Below are positions 24,270-35,327 of a stretch of DNA of 64,000 nucleotides, piece after piece. The notes under the pieces are model-generated. The model did no database searches, was not told the DNA's origin, and saw nothing but the letters and a program-made list of their open reading frames with translations. The stretch spans positions 13,613,001 through 13,677,000 of the forward strand of contig NC_085119.1 in assembly GCF_030269925.1 (NCBI RefSeq), read 5' to 3'. Within the stretch, counting starts at the first letter, position 1, and every line of letters begins with the position of its first letter. Source of the stretch: Bombyx mori. Taxonomy: Eukaryota > Arthropoda > Insecta > Lepidoptera > Bombycidae. The translations under genes were made by a program, and so were the position numbers.

Positions 24270-24490
24270 AGTAATGTCAGTTTTTTCCATAAAAATTATA
24301 ACTGGAAATGAAAAATGGATATACTACGTTAATCTAAAAGAAGAAAAGATACTTCACTACAAGCCTGACGATCATCGACGACAATGTCGACTCCAAAGCA
24401 AAAATTCCATCACTCGAAAGTTATGCTCTATATTTGGTGGGTTCAAAAGGGAGTTGTGTATTAAGAGCTGCTAAATCTACCGAAAAATGA
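24270..24490 (+). pseudogene. Mariner transposase fragment, decayed
   Basis: The first frame gives IITGNEKWIYYVNLKEEKI, matching the mariner 'TGDEKWI-YDNPKRKK' region with the first catalytic Asp changed to Asn. After a frameshift a second frame gives KVMLYIWWVQKGVVY followed by a stop, matching 'KVMLCIWWD-KGVVYYELL'. The catalytic Asp of WWD is Val here. No inverted repeats are visible nearby. Confidence 0.8.
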
Positions 24491-24514
24491 AAAAAAATTA
24501 CAACCACAGACAAC

Positions 24515-24583
24515 CTTCTGGCGGCCCCCACAGGGATCGCGACCCCTAGTTTGCGCACCACTGGTCTAGGACAATAAAGCTCA
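24515..24583 (-). mobile_element. hAT-like element end, fragment
   Basis: On the minus strand it starts CAGTGGTGCGCAAACTAGG, a typical hAT-type terminal repeat. The other end was not found within the window. Confidence 0.4.
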
Positions 24584-25214
24584 TATTGAAAAAACAACCA
24601 TTATTGTATTTTGCGGATAAAACATAAAAAAAGATTAGACTAGTTCGACTAGGCTAAGGAAGCAATATGAATGAATGAATATTAAGCAAAGGGATGCCAT
24701 TAACACATTTCTGAGTTTTTTGACCTGACCTAACACTAGACACTGCCACAGACTACACCAGACGCAGATAAAGCACGTAAGCCGCGTTAAGGATCTAACT
24801 ATATTCTAATACTCAATCTAATAAAAACTTCATGCAGTTTGTTAGAACGAAATCAGACCACAGATATCAAAACTAGTTTCGGGAAGCATCTACTACGGAA
24901 CTTGAGGTTCCAACGACAAACTTTAAAGTGCACTCCGGAGAAAATGCTGCTGCGTTCAACTAACCGCGCTTTTCGATTCAAGCGAAACCACAATACAAAC
25001 TTTGTGAAGACTAACTGCAGGAGAAGTTTTCCTTAAGCGAACGATAGGAAAAACCCACTGTACTAATTTCGAGTACTAGTCTTAATTTATTGTTCATCTC
25101 GGCGGCCGGAAATATATTGTGGTTGAGTTTTAATTTTGGAATAGCTTTGAAAGAAGTTCTTTATTCATTTTTGACAGATTATTTAGATATCGTCGAGTTT
25201 TTTTAATATGAATA
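24584..25214. other. Intergenic stretch
   Basis: A 65-codon frame at 24839-25036 lacks any recognisable domain. Nothing else is supported. Confidence 0.4.
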
Positions 25215-25412
25215 CGCACTGATTACTACCACCATCTTGCCTATTTATTTTGAAAGTTAACTTGTAGATTACAGATTATAGTCCTAATGGGAATTGTACT
25301 GAGACTTAGAACTCATGACGTCTAAAAATGAGTGACGGCATTTACTTTGTTATAGTCTATGAGCTCCGGTAGACATTTTACGTGCACTCTTGCAAGCTAT
25401 AAATAAAAAAAG
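25215..25412 (+). mobile_element. SINE Bm1, highly degenerate
   Basis: The blocks 'accaccatcttgcctattt', 'gacttagaactcatg' and 'tctatgagctccggtag' occur in Bm1 order with heavy divergence. Confidence 0.55.
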
Positions 25413-26374
25413 AGAAAATTATTGTCTTTGAACAAAGTACACTTGACGCTGTTAGGATAGGAAGATTGATTTTGGAAAATTTAATAGCCTAATATTTCAA
25501 AATTAGCCGAAGTTACACAAAATTGTGTGAACAATCCTCTAAGTAAATTCGATAACAAGTGATGAAATTTAATTAAAACGTATCTACTTAAGTAAAATAT
25601 TGTTATTTCATTCTGTAACAATTTATTTAATTTAAAACTTGGAACGACTTTAAGATTTGTTAGCACTTTTAATTTAGCTTTGAGAAACGGCGTAACAATA
25701 GAACAACAGCTACAAGCACTAAAAGCCCCGGTAGATGTTATATCGATTGACTACATTCTAGAATATCATCTCACGTTACGGAACCATTTTCAATTCCAAT
25801 CTGTTTTCGATCGTCAACTCAATATAGGTGACTGTCAATAAATGTGCTTTGAATTGTATTATTGCATAGCAGCTGTCCACGCGGATGCATCGCTCACTCA
25901 AGTAGGAGAGAGACGGATGTCGAATGCTGCCGAACGCGGAGGCCGATTGTGCCTCTTTTTCACTCGTTGCGCGCTCTCGATTGCACTTCAAGCCTTAAAT
26001 GGAACCCCTGAGAGCGAGGTAACGCCGCATGAGTCATGTTTTTTCGTGCATGCATCCGGCTCCATCGAATTATAAGACGTTGTAACGTCAAAAAAATATA
26101 AATGGCAAAAAGAAAGTCGTAAAAAGCAATAAAATATCCGGCCCCCCTCTTTGTGAGTAGTTTTGCTCCGGTGGGAAATGGTATCTGGTTTTACAAAGAC
26201 GATGATGAAACCATCCAAAAAAATTCATCAGAGCACCTCTCCTTGAAGATACGGTACAATAACCTGCAAAAAAAGATCACTACATACTTTTCTAAACTAG
26301 GCTTCGACTTCTGAAGTTCTTAATTTAAAACTGCTTTAGTATTGGTGAATTGAGTAAGACATTCCCGATCCTGC
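25413..26374. other. Intergenic stretch with a GC-rich island at about 25860-26060
   Basis: The island has open frames on both strands (77 and 71 codons) but no recognisable product. It may be an old repeat or a regulatory CpG-rich patch. Confidence 0.4.
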
Positions 26375-26672
26375 GGACCGAATGGTAAAAGGTCGATGTC
26401 GCCCAAAACACGTCATTTCGGATCCTCCCGATCCACTAACGGTGCTTTTAGGTCCACCCCAAGCACCGGTCATAGTTCTCGTCGAACCTGTCGCGAACGG
26501 CGTCGCGAACGACGAAGGGTTCCGCTAGTAAATTAACCCACAGACACAGTCCACTGAGTTTCTCTGTGGGTCGCATTTCCGATCCGTTGGTAGATTCTGC
26601 AAAGCACGGCTCTTGCTAGGGTTCGTGCTAGCAACAACGTCAGGTTTGAGCCCCGTGAGCTTACCTACGTTT
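26375..26672 (-). repeat. LINE family C fragment, minus strand
   Basis: Reverse complement of the family C core ('ccactgagtttctctg', 'ttccgatccgttggtagatt', 'gagccccgtgagctt'). Confidence 0.65.
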
Positions 26673-27201
26673 ACTTTTTAGCAACTCATAGATAACATTG
26701 AATTAAATAGCCACTTACCAAACGGAATAATCCATTGGAGGGAAATCCCACAAATCCCGAAAAAACAAAAAAATCATTAAATTATGTAAATTTCGACAGT
26801 AAAAAAAAAGAGTCTCTCCCGAAGCAACCCTTTAAAGTAATGAGAACATGGAATTCGTTATTGAATAATTCATAAAAATCATTCCGATTTTATACCAAAA
26901 AAAAAACAAATGGAGTTTTTCTACTAAGTTTTACAAAGTGGGTATGTAACGACTTATCTGTGTTGTCTGAAATCATCATTTTCAAAAACAAGTAACACTA
27001 AATTTCTTTCATTCTAAAAAAAATCCGTACCAGTTATGTACTGAACAATTTAACGTAATATGTGTAATAACATATTTTTTTAACATTCATTACATAAATA
27101 CATAAAACAATTTTAAAAGTATGTTGAGCTCTGAGGAGCTTTTTGAAATAATTCCGTCGTCCGGTTTTTCTCCAAACGAACTTTGCGGTGAGTAGTCAGC
27201 A

Positions 27202-27420
27202 GTGAGCTCACAGCCCATCTGGTGTTAAGTGATTACTGAAGCCCATAGACATCTACAAAATAAATGCGCCACTCACCTTGAGATAAGTTCCAAAGTCTCA
27301 AGTATAGTTACAACGGCTGCCCCACCCTTCAAACCGAAACGCATTACTGCTTCACGGCAGAAATAGGCAGGGCGGTGGTACTTACTCGCGCGGAATCACA
27401 AGAGGTCCTACCACCAGTAA
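27202..27420 (-). mobile_element. SINE Bm1, body only, minus strand
   Basis: Runs from 'gtgagctcacagcccatctg' to 'gaggtcctaccaccagtaa'. Both the A-rich tail and the head are missing. Confidence 0.88.
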
Positions 27421-29115
27421 GGGGTTTGAGAAGAATCCTTGGCGGTAGGTAGGAGCTTGACTGTGAACCTAGCATAACTAAAGCCCATAAGCAACAATGT
27501 CTACTCACAAATCGTAGGCTGCCCATAAATGCAATGAGGAAATCTAAATTTTAGATATTCTACTACGTTTATGTTGTACCTAGTGTACCTCATATAATAG
27601 CACATACGGTGCGATAACGTCACTTATGCAAATTATGTAATTTTTCAGGAGAAACGTTAGAAAATTCGACATCTTAATACTTCTTATATAGTTTTTCTAG
27701 GCTATAGGAATAAAATGAACTATAAACTTCATCAGTAAAAGCAAACATCTCTCACGTCTCACTAATAACTATTAAAAAAATGTATTTTCTCATACTCAGT
27801 TCAGTGTTTGCATGTGTGACTTTATAGCACCGTATGTGCGATATGTATATAAAACTCGTAGAAGGTTCAAAAAATATGTTTTACTTACTATTTTCTAATA
27901 CTAGTAATTTATTAGTTTCGTAATGTTCTAGAAGCATACTGGACTTGTGTTTTTGTGTGTAGCCGGGTGCAATATGTCTGGTCTTGAAGACAGATGCTGC
28001 AGTTCCCTTCAAGTTAGGGTTGTGAAAATTCTGTGGTTGTGAAGTTAACGGTTGTCTAAAAATTGACGCGTAAGTAATTTTATCTGAATGCTTATTCTAT
28101 ATTACTAGTATTTTAGTTGTTATGAATAAAGATTATTTTATGATCTATTGCAAGATATTTATTTAAGATGGCTGGTAGTGGATTTTGTATGCCAACACTG
28201 ATCGGTAGAAATATGTATACAAATTTAGAGTGCGAAACAACCGGATCGAATTCGAAAAATGGATTAACCTGCTTTTTTTAGTAATAGAATTCTCTCAGGT
28301 TCAGTGGTCACATTCAATGTGATACACAAATTTGAACTTCGGTAACTATAAACGCTCATGAACCGATATGCACCTCTCGGATAATTAAATAGTGTTTAAA
28401 AAACTACAGAGTATGTAAAACAGCATTTTAATCAGGTTTCATTAAATTGAAAAAAAAGTATACATAAAGTTATGCGCTACTTCTTTTTTCAATAAATTTA
28501 CTGCTTCTCTAGCAATTTCAAAATTGGAAAATCGTTTTTTTTTTTGCATCTTGAAACACTATGAATAAATTAGGGCAGCCCTAGAGTCACATTGCTCTTG
28601 ACTAGAGAATATCCTTGACGCTTGAAAGTATGCTTTGAACTTCTTTATACGACTGGCTGTACGACTGAAACAACGCGGGCTGCGTTCTTTGTTTGACTTT
28701 GAAAAACGAAGCAATAAAATGTTCTAGACATACATGATTTTCTTTAAAACATTTGCAGAAACAAAATACCGGTTGAAATGTTATCGGTAAACTGTAGTAA
28801 AATATAGTAAACCTACAGTTTTATAACACAGACAAATAATTGTAACACAAAAGTGAAATGACTAATTTAATAACAAACCTCTTTAAAAGAATTGCCTAGC
28901 AATATCGGAAAAATAGGCAGTCACCACGTTCCTTCTCCTGATAGGAGGTCCGCTTGCTCGTCTGCTTACTGGCGCAATAAAATAAGCTTAATTCAATAAA
29001 TTCCATATCTATTTGGAATCGTGGTCTATTTAACTCTCCAAATACACAAAGACAGAACAGTTTGGTTGGTACCTTTACTGCTCTGACTATTATTTTTGTG
29101 TCTAATAAATATTTA
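27421..29115. other. AT-rich intergenic stretch
   Basis: Contains a degenerate family B tail at about 28915-28982 ('gcttgctcgtctgctta...gcaataaaataa'). No gene. Confidence 0.5.
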
Positions 29116-29210
29116 GTCTGGCCATAAATACTGTTACATTTTTATATGATTGCTCATTGAATTTTCTCATTTTGGCGCCAATACATTGTACAATATTTTG
29201 CGATATTAAA

Positions 29211-30564
29211 ATGGAGTGGGGTGATAAAGAGAACCGAATCGCTGTGATTGCATTACACAAAGTAGGTATGGAGCCAAATGCAATTTTTAAAACTCTCCAT
29301 ACGCTTGGTATTAGTAAAATGTTTGTGTACCGGGCTATTAATAGGTGCAATGAGATCTCCTCTGTTTGTGACAGAAAAAGATCTGGCCGTCCAGTGTTCG
29401 TACGAAAAAGGTGGTCAAAGCAGTAAGGGAAATAATTCGAAGAAATACTGTCCGAAAGCAAAAGGTTTTATCTCGGGAGATGAAGATAGCACCTAGAACC
29501 ATGTCACGTATTTTAAAATATGACTTAAGACTTGCAGCCTATAAGAGACGTTCTGGTCATTTCTTAACTGATAATTTAAAAGAGAATAGGGTGGTAAAAT
29601 CGAAACAACTACTGAAGCGGTCCGCAAAGGGAGGTCATAGAAAAATTTTGTTTACGGATGAGAATTTTGAAGTGAAACTTCCTTATCGGCGTTGGAAAAA
29701 AATTTACCGTCACATTTTTCGGTTACGCGTCACATTTTTCCGTTACGCGCCATCTTTTTTGTATTCATGTCTATGATAATAAAATCCTTTTGTTTAAACT
29801 TTATCTAATTTAACTTTTTTGTATTCATGTCTATGATAATAAAATCCTTTTGTTTAAACTTTATCTAATTTAACTTTATTTAACCAATTTCTAGAAAGTT
29901 GCATGTAGATCATTTTTCGAAAAATAAGGCCATAAAGAAGTTTCACTTCTTACGTGTGTACACTAGTACACGCACACATTTTTTTTTTATAATTGAGCAA
30001 CATTTTAACAAACAAAATGACCGCATTTATGCTCAAAGCTCTAAGGAAGCTTCCCAATTAGTCGACAGAGTGCAACGTGGGCACTATCCGACTTCAGTGA
30101 TGGTTTGGTGGGGTATTAGCTATGAAGGAGTGACTGAGCCATACTTTTGTGAAAAAGGTATCAAAACATCGGCACAAGTATATCAAGATACCATTCTTGA
30201 GAAGGTAGTGAAGCCCCTTAACAACACCATGTTCAATAATCAAGAATGGTCCTTCCAGCAAGACTCGGCGCCAGGTCATAAAGCTCGGTCTACGCAGTCT
30301 TGCTTGGAAACAAACGTTTCGGACTTCATCAAAGCTGAAGACTGGCCGTCGTCGTGTCCCGATCTTAATCCGCTGGATTATGATTTATGGTCAGTTTTAG
30401 AGAGTACGGCTTGCTCTAAACGCCATGATAATTTTGAGTCCCTAAAACAATCCGTACGATTGTCAGTGAACATTTTCCCCATGGAAAAATTGCGTGCTTC
30501 TATTGATAACTGGCCTCAACGTTTAAAGGACAGAATTGCAGCCAATGGAGACCACTTCGAATAA
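29211..30564 (+). pseudogene. DD37D mariner transposase, frameshifted and interrupted
   Basis: Begins with MEWGDKENRIAVIALHKVGM (ATG at 29211) followed by helix-turn-helix sequence. It loses frame near 29395-29410, after RSGRP, where the next segment (KVVKAVREIIRRNT...) continues in another frame. The first catalytic Asp is in ILFTDENF at about 29660, immediately before the 311-bp insertion. The chain resumes at about 29988 (IIEQHFNKQNDRIYA) and holds WSFQQDSAPGH (second Asp) and SCPDLNPLDYDLW (third Asp). I count 37 residues between these two, giving DD37D. This spacing is known for the mori subfamily of Bombyx mariners. The copy cannot make transposase. Confidence 0.9.
29669..29979 (+). mobile_element. 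GAA-hairpin repeat (family G2), copy 1, inside transposase
   Basis: Starts with GAAGT-GAA-ACTTC-CTTAT and ends with the mirrored hairpin, a GTGTAC/GTACAC stem-loop and GCACACAT plus a T run. Internally there is a tandem pair of a roughly 60-bp unit ('gtattcatgtctatgataat...') and a 22-bp doublet around 'gtcacatttttc'. No coding capacity. Confidence 0.8.
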
Positions 30565-30649
30565 GCTTTTATACTTTAAATTGTTTTATATTTATGTATT
30601 AAACTAACACACTGTAAAAGTAATAAATGTTATTTGCCATAGAATTTTT

Positions 30650-30960
30650 GAAGTGAAACTTCCTTATCGGCGTTGGAAAAAAATTTACCGTCACATTTTT
30701 CGGTTACGCGTCACATTTTTCCGTTACGCGCCATCTGTTTTGTATTCATGTCTATGATAATAAAATCCTTTTGTTTAAACTTTATCTAATTTAACTTTTT
30801 TGTATTCATGTCTATGATAATAAAATCCTTTTGTTTAAACTTTATCTAATTTAACTTTATTTAACCAATTTCTAGAAAGTTGCATGTAGATCATTTTTCG
30901 AAAAATAAGGCCATAAATAAGTTTCACTTCTTACGTGTGTACACTAGTACACGCACACAT
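30650..30960 (+). mobile_element. GAA-hairpin repeat (family G2), copy 2, near mariner 3' end
   Basis: The same length as copy 1 (311 bp). By eye it differs at only about two positions ('ccatctttttt' versus 'ccatctgtttt', 'ataaagaag' versus 'ataaataag'). It has the same internal 60-bp duplication and the same orientation, and both copies follow AGAATTTT(T). Confidence 0.85.
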
Positions 30961-31002
30961 TTTTTTTTGTTTTCCTTTGTAACAGTATTTATGGCCAGAC
31001 TA

Positions 31003-32189
31003 AGTATAGACATAGGTATTATTATTAAAGAAAATTTTGGCAACATTTTACACGCAGAAATACCAATAACAAAACAAATATAAATGCAAATGTAAACAGA
31101 TCAACTTAAACGATTACAAACCGTACGTACCTACCTAGATAATGAAAGCCATCTCGCAAATAACGCAACACACAACGACCAAAACAAGTAACGCCATCTA
31201 GTAGAGAGCAGACCAACAACATACGGCCATAATAGAAATCGTATTTCACGAACGTTCGAGCTCCATTGCATACCGGAACATAGGATGGGGTGTAGTATGC
31301 AAACAAGAAAAGCGCGACAATGCCAAAGTCGAACAGACGAGTGCAAAGCGAAAAAATGAGAGAATGAATGCTAATATGTATTAGATATTTATTTGATTGT
31401 CCGCATTCGATCAATAAGCATTTTTTTGGTTAAAGCCTTGTTCATAATTTAATCCCCGAACCCCAGGACGTAGGAAAGTTTAATCAACCCACTTGTCTAT
31501 TTATTGGACTAAGTTTCGATCCATAAAAAAACCCACGCACAGTTTACAACATCAAGTTTTCATTCATCGCACTTTGTTAACTTAATTGCGTAGTCGTCGC
31601 GGCGTCGTACCTTTATTGAATGGAATTACAACTGAAATCTCGTAGCAGATGTCGCCACTGTGGTGAGCCCGTAAGGCCACCATAACATACCTTTACTTAG
31701 TTTGTTATCCAACGTCAGTGCCCATGTGGCTATCACATAGCATTGTAAGGCTACTCGGGTTGATTTCCATGATCGTATTGGCGCATTTTTTCGCTTTTAG
31801 CTCTATTCATATAACCTCCATGAAACAGTAGCGACATCTACATTTCATTCTACTGTAAATCGTAACAGTTTTAATTATTAGAAATTTGTATGAAAATTAC
31901 TGTCGAGTCAATTATTTCACAGCAATTTTCTCTTCACCAGTACATAACTTTAATAAACACTAAACATAATTTTTTTTTAACTCCGCTTAGACTAAGAGAT
32001 TCTAATTGGTTATTTTGTGTTGCCCGTCTCCTATTGGATGTTGATACCTGATAATTTACTCTGACCAATGACTATTAACCGTGTAAAAGGAACATTTCCT
32101 TGCCACATCAACGAGAACATACAAATTTTACACTATATGTTGTAAGAGAACAATAGCTATAGAAAACAAGTTTTGTTAATCTGTCAAAC
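31003..32189. other. Intergenic region upstream of the sorting nexin
   Basis: No repeat or open frame of note. It presumably holds the SNX9-type promoter near its right end. No TATA box stands out. Confidence 0.4.
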
Positions 32190-32924
32190 AGATGACTGTA
32201 CATTCGGGGTATCCGCTTTGAAATTACGTTTTATACTGAAAAACAGTAAGTAAAACGCATTATTTGTGTAAATGTGTTTACATAAGTGATATCGAATCAA
32301 AATTGAAGTGCAGAACCGACTAATACTGCGATTGTTCACTGAAGTTCCACAATACACGAGTTCAAAATTGACGTCATTGGTTTGATTTCCAACGCAAAAT
32401 TGTTGAATTTAAAACCGTTTCACCTTCAAAATCCACCAATACTTCGTTCACATATGAAAACCTTTATGAATTAGTAATAAAAATTTTCATATACATTAAA
32501 AATTATTCACATCAAAGAATTTTTAAATAAACATACTACTTTTCTGGGTTTTACACAGCGAACAATGCATTTTCGACGTACTTTTGAATACAATACAAAT
32601 GCTTAATACGAACATGTCACAATTTCGAGCAGAATCCTAAAACTGTAAACGAGATCAAATTCATCAATTACAGCTAATTGGTGCTATTATGAAACTAGCG
32701 ATATGTGTCAGCGCCTTACAGCCCACCAATTTCGGCTTCAAATTTTACAACTAAATAAAATAATAATAGTTATAACACGAACATCGCAATTTATTTATCA
32801 TTTATGTGCATACTCCCTACATTTCTAGATAACACTGATAAGATAAAATTTGTACTCAATGTAACAAACCTTCCTAATAAAATCGTTCAGGTTAATACAA
32901 TAATCTATTTTGCAATTGTTGTAG
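32190..32924 (+). promoter_or_regulatory. Putative 5' leader and leader intron of the sorting nexin
   Basis: A donor-like ACA|GTAAGT lies at 32245. An acceptor-like 'tgcaattgttgtag' ends at 32924, fifteen bases before the ATG. This fits a non-coding first exon ending at 32244 and a 680-base leader intron. It would also exclude the upstream ATG at 32804 from the mRNA. Inferred from splice-site resemblance only. Confidence 0.4.
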
Positions 32925-32938
32925 GTACGGGTCTTAAA

Positions 32939-34615
32939 ATGGCGACCCAAGTGCAGGCTTTGTATGACTTCACTGGTGAGCCTGGCACCACAGAGATGTC
33001 CATAACTTGTGGAGAGGTGCTCACACTGCTCAACACAGAAATCGGAGAAGGCTGGTGGGAAGGAAAAAAATCTAATGGAGAAACTGGTCTATTTCCTGCT
33101 GCATATGTCAGAAAACTGACACCAGAAGAATCAATTCAAACTAAAGCTGCTCCTCCAGCACCTAGATATGATCAAGCAGCAGATGACTGGGGCGAACAAC
33201 ACTACAGTGCAGGAGATAACAATTACCAAAGAGGAGTTTCGCATGAAGATGGCTGGGATGATGACTGGGAAGATGATACATACTCAGAGATAGGACCAGC
33301 CCAGCAACAAAACAAGACATCGCAGTACAACCAGCAATCATCCATTGTGATTCCCGGTATGCCTATTAATGATTATAATCAACACATAGATGACACATCT
33401 TCAAATTATAGCTCATCAGTGGGCACAGTTAGAAAAAACAAATTTGCACCATCTTCAAAGATTAGTGGAGAAAGCTACCTGCTGGCAACCCTTAATGTAG
33501 AAGTACCAGACTCTGAAAAGGTCTACATTATCCAAGATGAAGATGGATATATTTGGTCCCCAATTACTCAGCCATATATTGTGACTGTGGCCTCTCCAAA
33601 AAAGGAATCTAAATTCAAAGGGATCAAGAGTTTTATAGCCTATCAACTGACTCCTTCATTCAATAATATTCAAGTGTCCAGGAGATACAAACACTTTGAC
33701 TGGCTCCATGAGAGACTACAAGAAAAGTTCACACTTATTCCAATCCCCCCTCTGCCTGACAAACAGATATCTGGAAGATATGATGAGCAACTAATCGAAC
33801 GCAGGCGAGTTCAGCTCCAAGAGTTTGTAGATTGGATGTGCAAGCACCCTGTGCTCTCCAGAAGCGAGGTTTGGCAACACTTCTTAACATGTACTGATGA
33901 AAAGAGATGGAAAGCTGGTAAAAGGCAAGCTGAAAAAGATAATTTGCTAGGTCTAAATTATTGTGTTTCACTAGTGGTACCTGAGAAAGCATTATTGCAA
34001 TCACAAGTTGATCATATCACAGAACAGTGCCACACTTTCATTAACAGTGTCGACACAGCCATCAAGTCTGTGTCTAGCATGTGCATTGTGCAAACAAAAC
34101 GTTTCCAAGGACCATACAAGAGTGACTGCCAGAAAATAGGAGAAGCATTTTATAGTCTTGGCAATGCCTTAAGCTTGGATGAAGGTACCATAGTATCAAC
34201 ATCTAAGCTGACTTCAGCTATTAAAATGACAGGTGGTGTCTACATTGATATTGGTAGGATGTATGATGAACAACCGAAGTATGATTGGGAGCCACTGGGT
34301 GATAAATTTCATTTATACAAAGGAATTGCAGCTAGTTTTCCTGATGTCCTGGCCAATCATAAGGGTGCAGTGCAAAAGAAAAGAGAGTGTGAAAGACTGA
34401 CTGCTGAAAACAAAATGGAGGTTGCACAATTAAATGAAGTCTTGAGAAGGACCGATGTTATATCATATGCGCTTCTTGCCGAAATCAACCATTTCAAATC
34501 AGAACGGACTGTTGATATAAAAGCCACCATGCAAAAATTCTTGAAGCAACAAATCAACTTTTACAAGAAAATAGTAGATAAGTTGGAAACCACGCTAAGA
34601 TACTATGATGATTAG
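32939..34615 (+). CDS. SH3PX1: Sorting nexin of the SNX9/18/33 family (SH3-PX-BAR), like fly SH3PX1
   Basis: The 558-residue product is a membrane-remodelling adaptor that couples dynamin and actin regulators to curved, phosphoinositide-rich membrane during endocytosis. An N-terminal SH3 domain (about residues 1-62) shows ALYDF, GWWEGK and GLFPAAYV. A low-complexity acidic linker follows (about 65-195, with DDWEDD). The PX domain (about 200-318) carries RRYKHFDWLHERL, PIPPLPDKQ, the Arg-rich RRRVQLQ helix and CKHPVLSRSEV. A C-terminal BAR-type helical region runs from about 325 to 558. I start at the ATG at 32939 because SH3 begins there. The 45 residues upstream in frame look non-coding and end beside a likely acceptor. 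The reading frame has no intron. A poly(A) signal follows at 35111. Confidence 0.95.
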   Translation: MATQVQALYDFTGEPGTTEMSITCGEVLTLLNTEIGEGWWEGKKSNGETGLFPAAYVRKLTPEESIQTKAAPPAPRYDQAADDWGEQHYSAGDNNYQRGVSHEDGWDDDWEDDTYSEIGPAQQQNKTSQYNQQSSIVIPGMPINDYNQHIDDTSSNYSSSVGTVRKNKFAPSSKISGESYLLATLNVEVPDSEKVYIIQDEDGYIWSPITQPYIVTVASPKKESKFKGIKSFIAYQLTPSFNNIQVSRRYKHFDWLHERLQEKFTLIPIPPLPDKQISGRYDEQLIERRRVQLQEFVDWMCKHPVLSRSEVWQHFLTCTDEKRWKAGKRQAEKDNLLGLNYCVSLVVPEKALLQSQVDHITEQCHTFINSVDTAIKSVSSMCIVQTKRFQGPYKSDCQKIGEAFYSLGNALSLDEGTIVSTSKLTSAIKMTGGVYIDIGRMYDEQPKYDWEPLGDKFHLYKGIAASFPDVLANHKGAVQKKRECERLTAENKMEVAQLNEVLRRTDVISYALLAEINHFKSERTVDIKATMQKFLKQQINFYKKIVDKLETTLRYYDD

Positions 34616-35110
34616 ATTTAACTTAGGAATTGATATTGAATCTAATATAAATTGTATCAAGAAGTTTTGAATTGGAAAATTTATGGGTGTTCAGTATTTG
34701 ATTATGAATATTTTGTAGAAGTCAATTTTCACCAAAAAACACAATATGTATCTTGGAATTTCTAGAAATTTGGAATTTGATTCTAATTTACTACATAAAA
34801 CATAGCATACTACGCAAGCTAAATAAATCTGAACATTATTATAAATGAATTTATGATGTGATGATATTTCGGACTGAACGTAAACTATATTATGATTATT
34901 CTGTTTTGATGTAGTTTTATTTTTACAAATCGAAAAATAACTTGTAAATATTTTATGAAGTCTAGTTTTTTTTTGAACATGTGTCATTATATCTATCTAT
35001 TTTTTTATTTACACTATATTTGTGGATCAATTCTTTTGAAATGTCTTGTTGTATATTTATAGTAATCGTTGTACTATATTCCACTTTTGTAAGGTAGTTT
35101 AGGGATTGCT

Positions 35111-35116
35111 AATAAA
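35111..35116 (+). terminator. Poly(A) signal of the sorting nexin gene
   Basis: AATAAA about 500 bases after the stop codon, in the AT-rich 3' untranslated region. Confidence 0.5.
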
Positions 35117-35293
35117 ATAATTTAATTCGTTACGTTCGGTTTTACTTGGCCTTGGCCGATCAACCTTCCCACATAACTAGTAGTTAAACTATTTTTTATC
35201 AAACGTAAGTATAACAATACCTTATCGCGATGACGTAAGCTTTATGCAGCTTGTTTCAAAGAGGCTTCCGTCTTTTCAGGCTCAGAAGTTAAA

Positions 35294-35311
35294 ATGTTAT
35301 TCTCGAGGTGA
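35294..35311 (+). promoter_or_regulatory. Short upstream ORF in the tetraspanin leader
   Basis: ATG-TTA-TTC-TCG-AGG-TGA encodes five residues and ends 16 bases before the chosen start at 35328. It is present in the mRNA only if the leader exon begins at or before the acceptor-like 'tcttttcag' (ends 35279). It could dampen translation. Inference. Confidence 0.3.
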
Positions 35312-35327
35312 GAACGAAACCGTGACT

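Larger units (their letters stand above)
29116..31000 (+). mobile_element. Tc1/mariner element, DD37D (Bmmar1/maT-like), broken
   Basis: Terminal inverted repeats are identical over 23 bp (GTCTGGCCATAAATACTGTT...) at 29116 and 31000, with TA on both sides. The 1885 bp contains two 311-bp insertions (29669-29979 and 30650-30960). Subtracting them leaves about 1.26 kb, the normal mariner size. Confidence 0.92.

Noticed and set aside
32804..32938. 45-residue N-terminal extension of the sorting nexin
   Set aside because: The SH3 domain starts at the ATG at 32939. The upstream residues are AT-codon rich and an acceptor-like site ends at 32924.
35244..35327. Upstream in-frame ATG of the tetraspanin
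   Set aside because: It lies before an acceptor-like site ending at 35279 and would add a Cys-containing 28-residue segment unlike tetraspanin N-termini. Not fully excluded.
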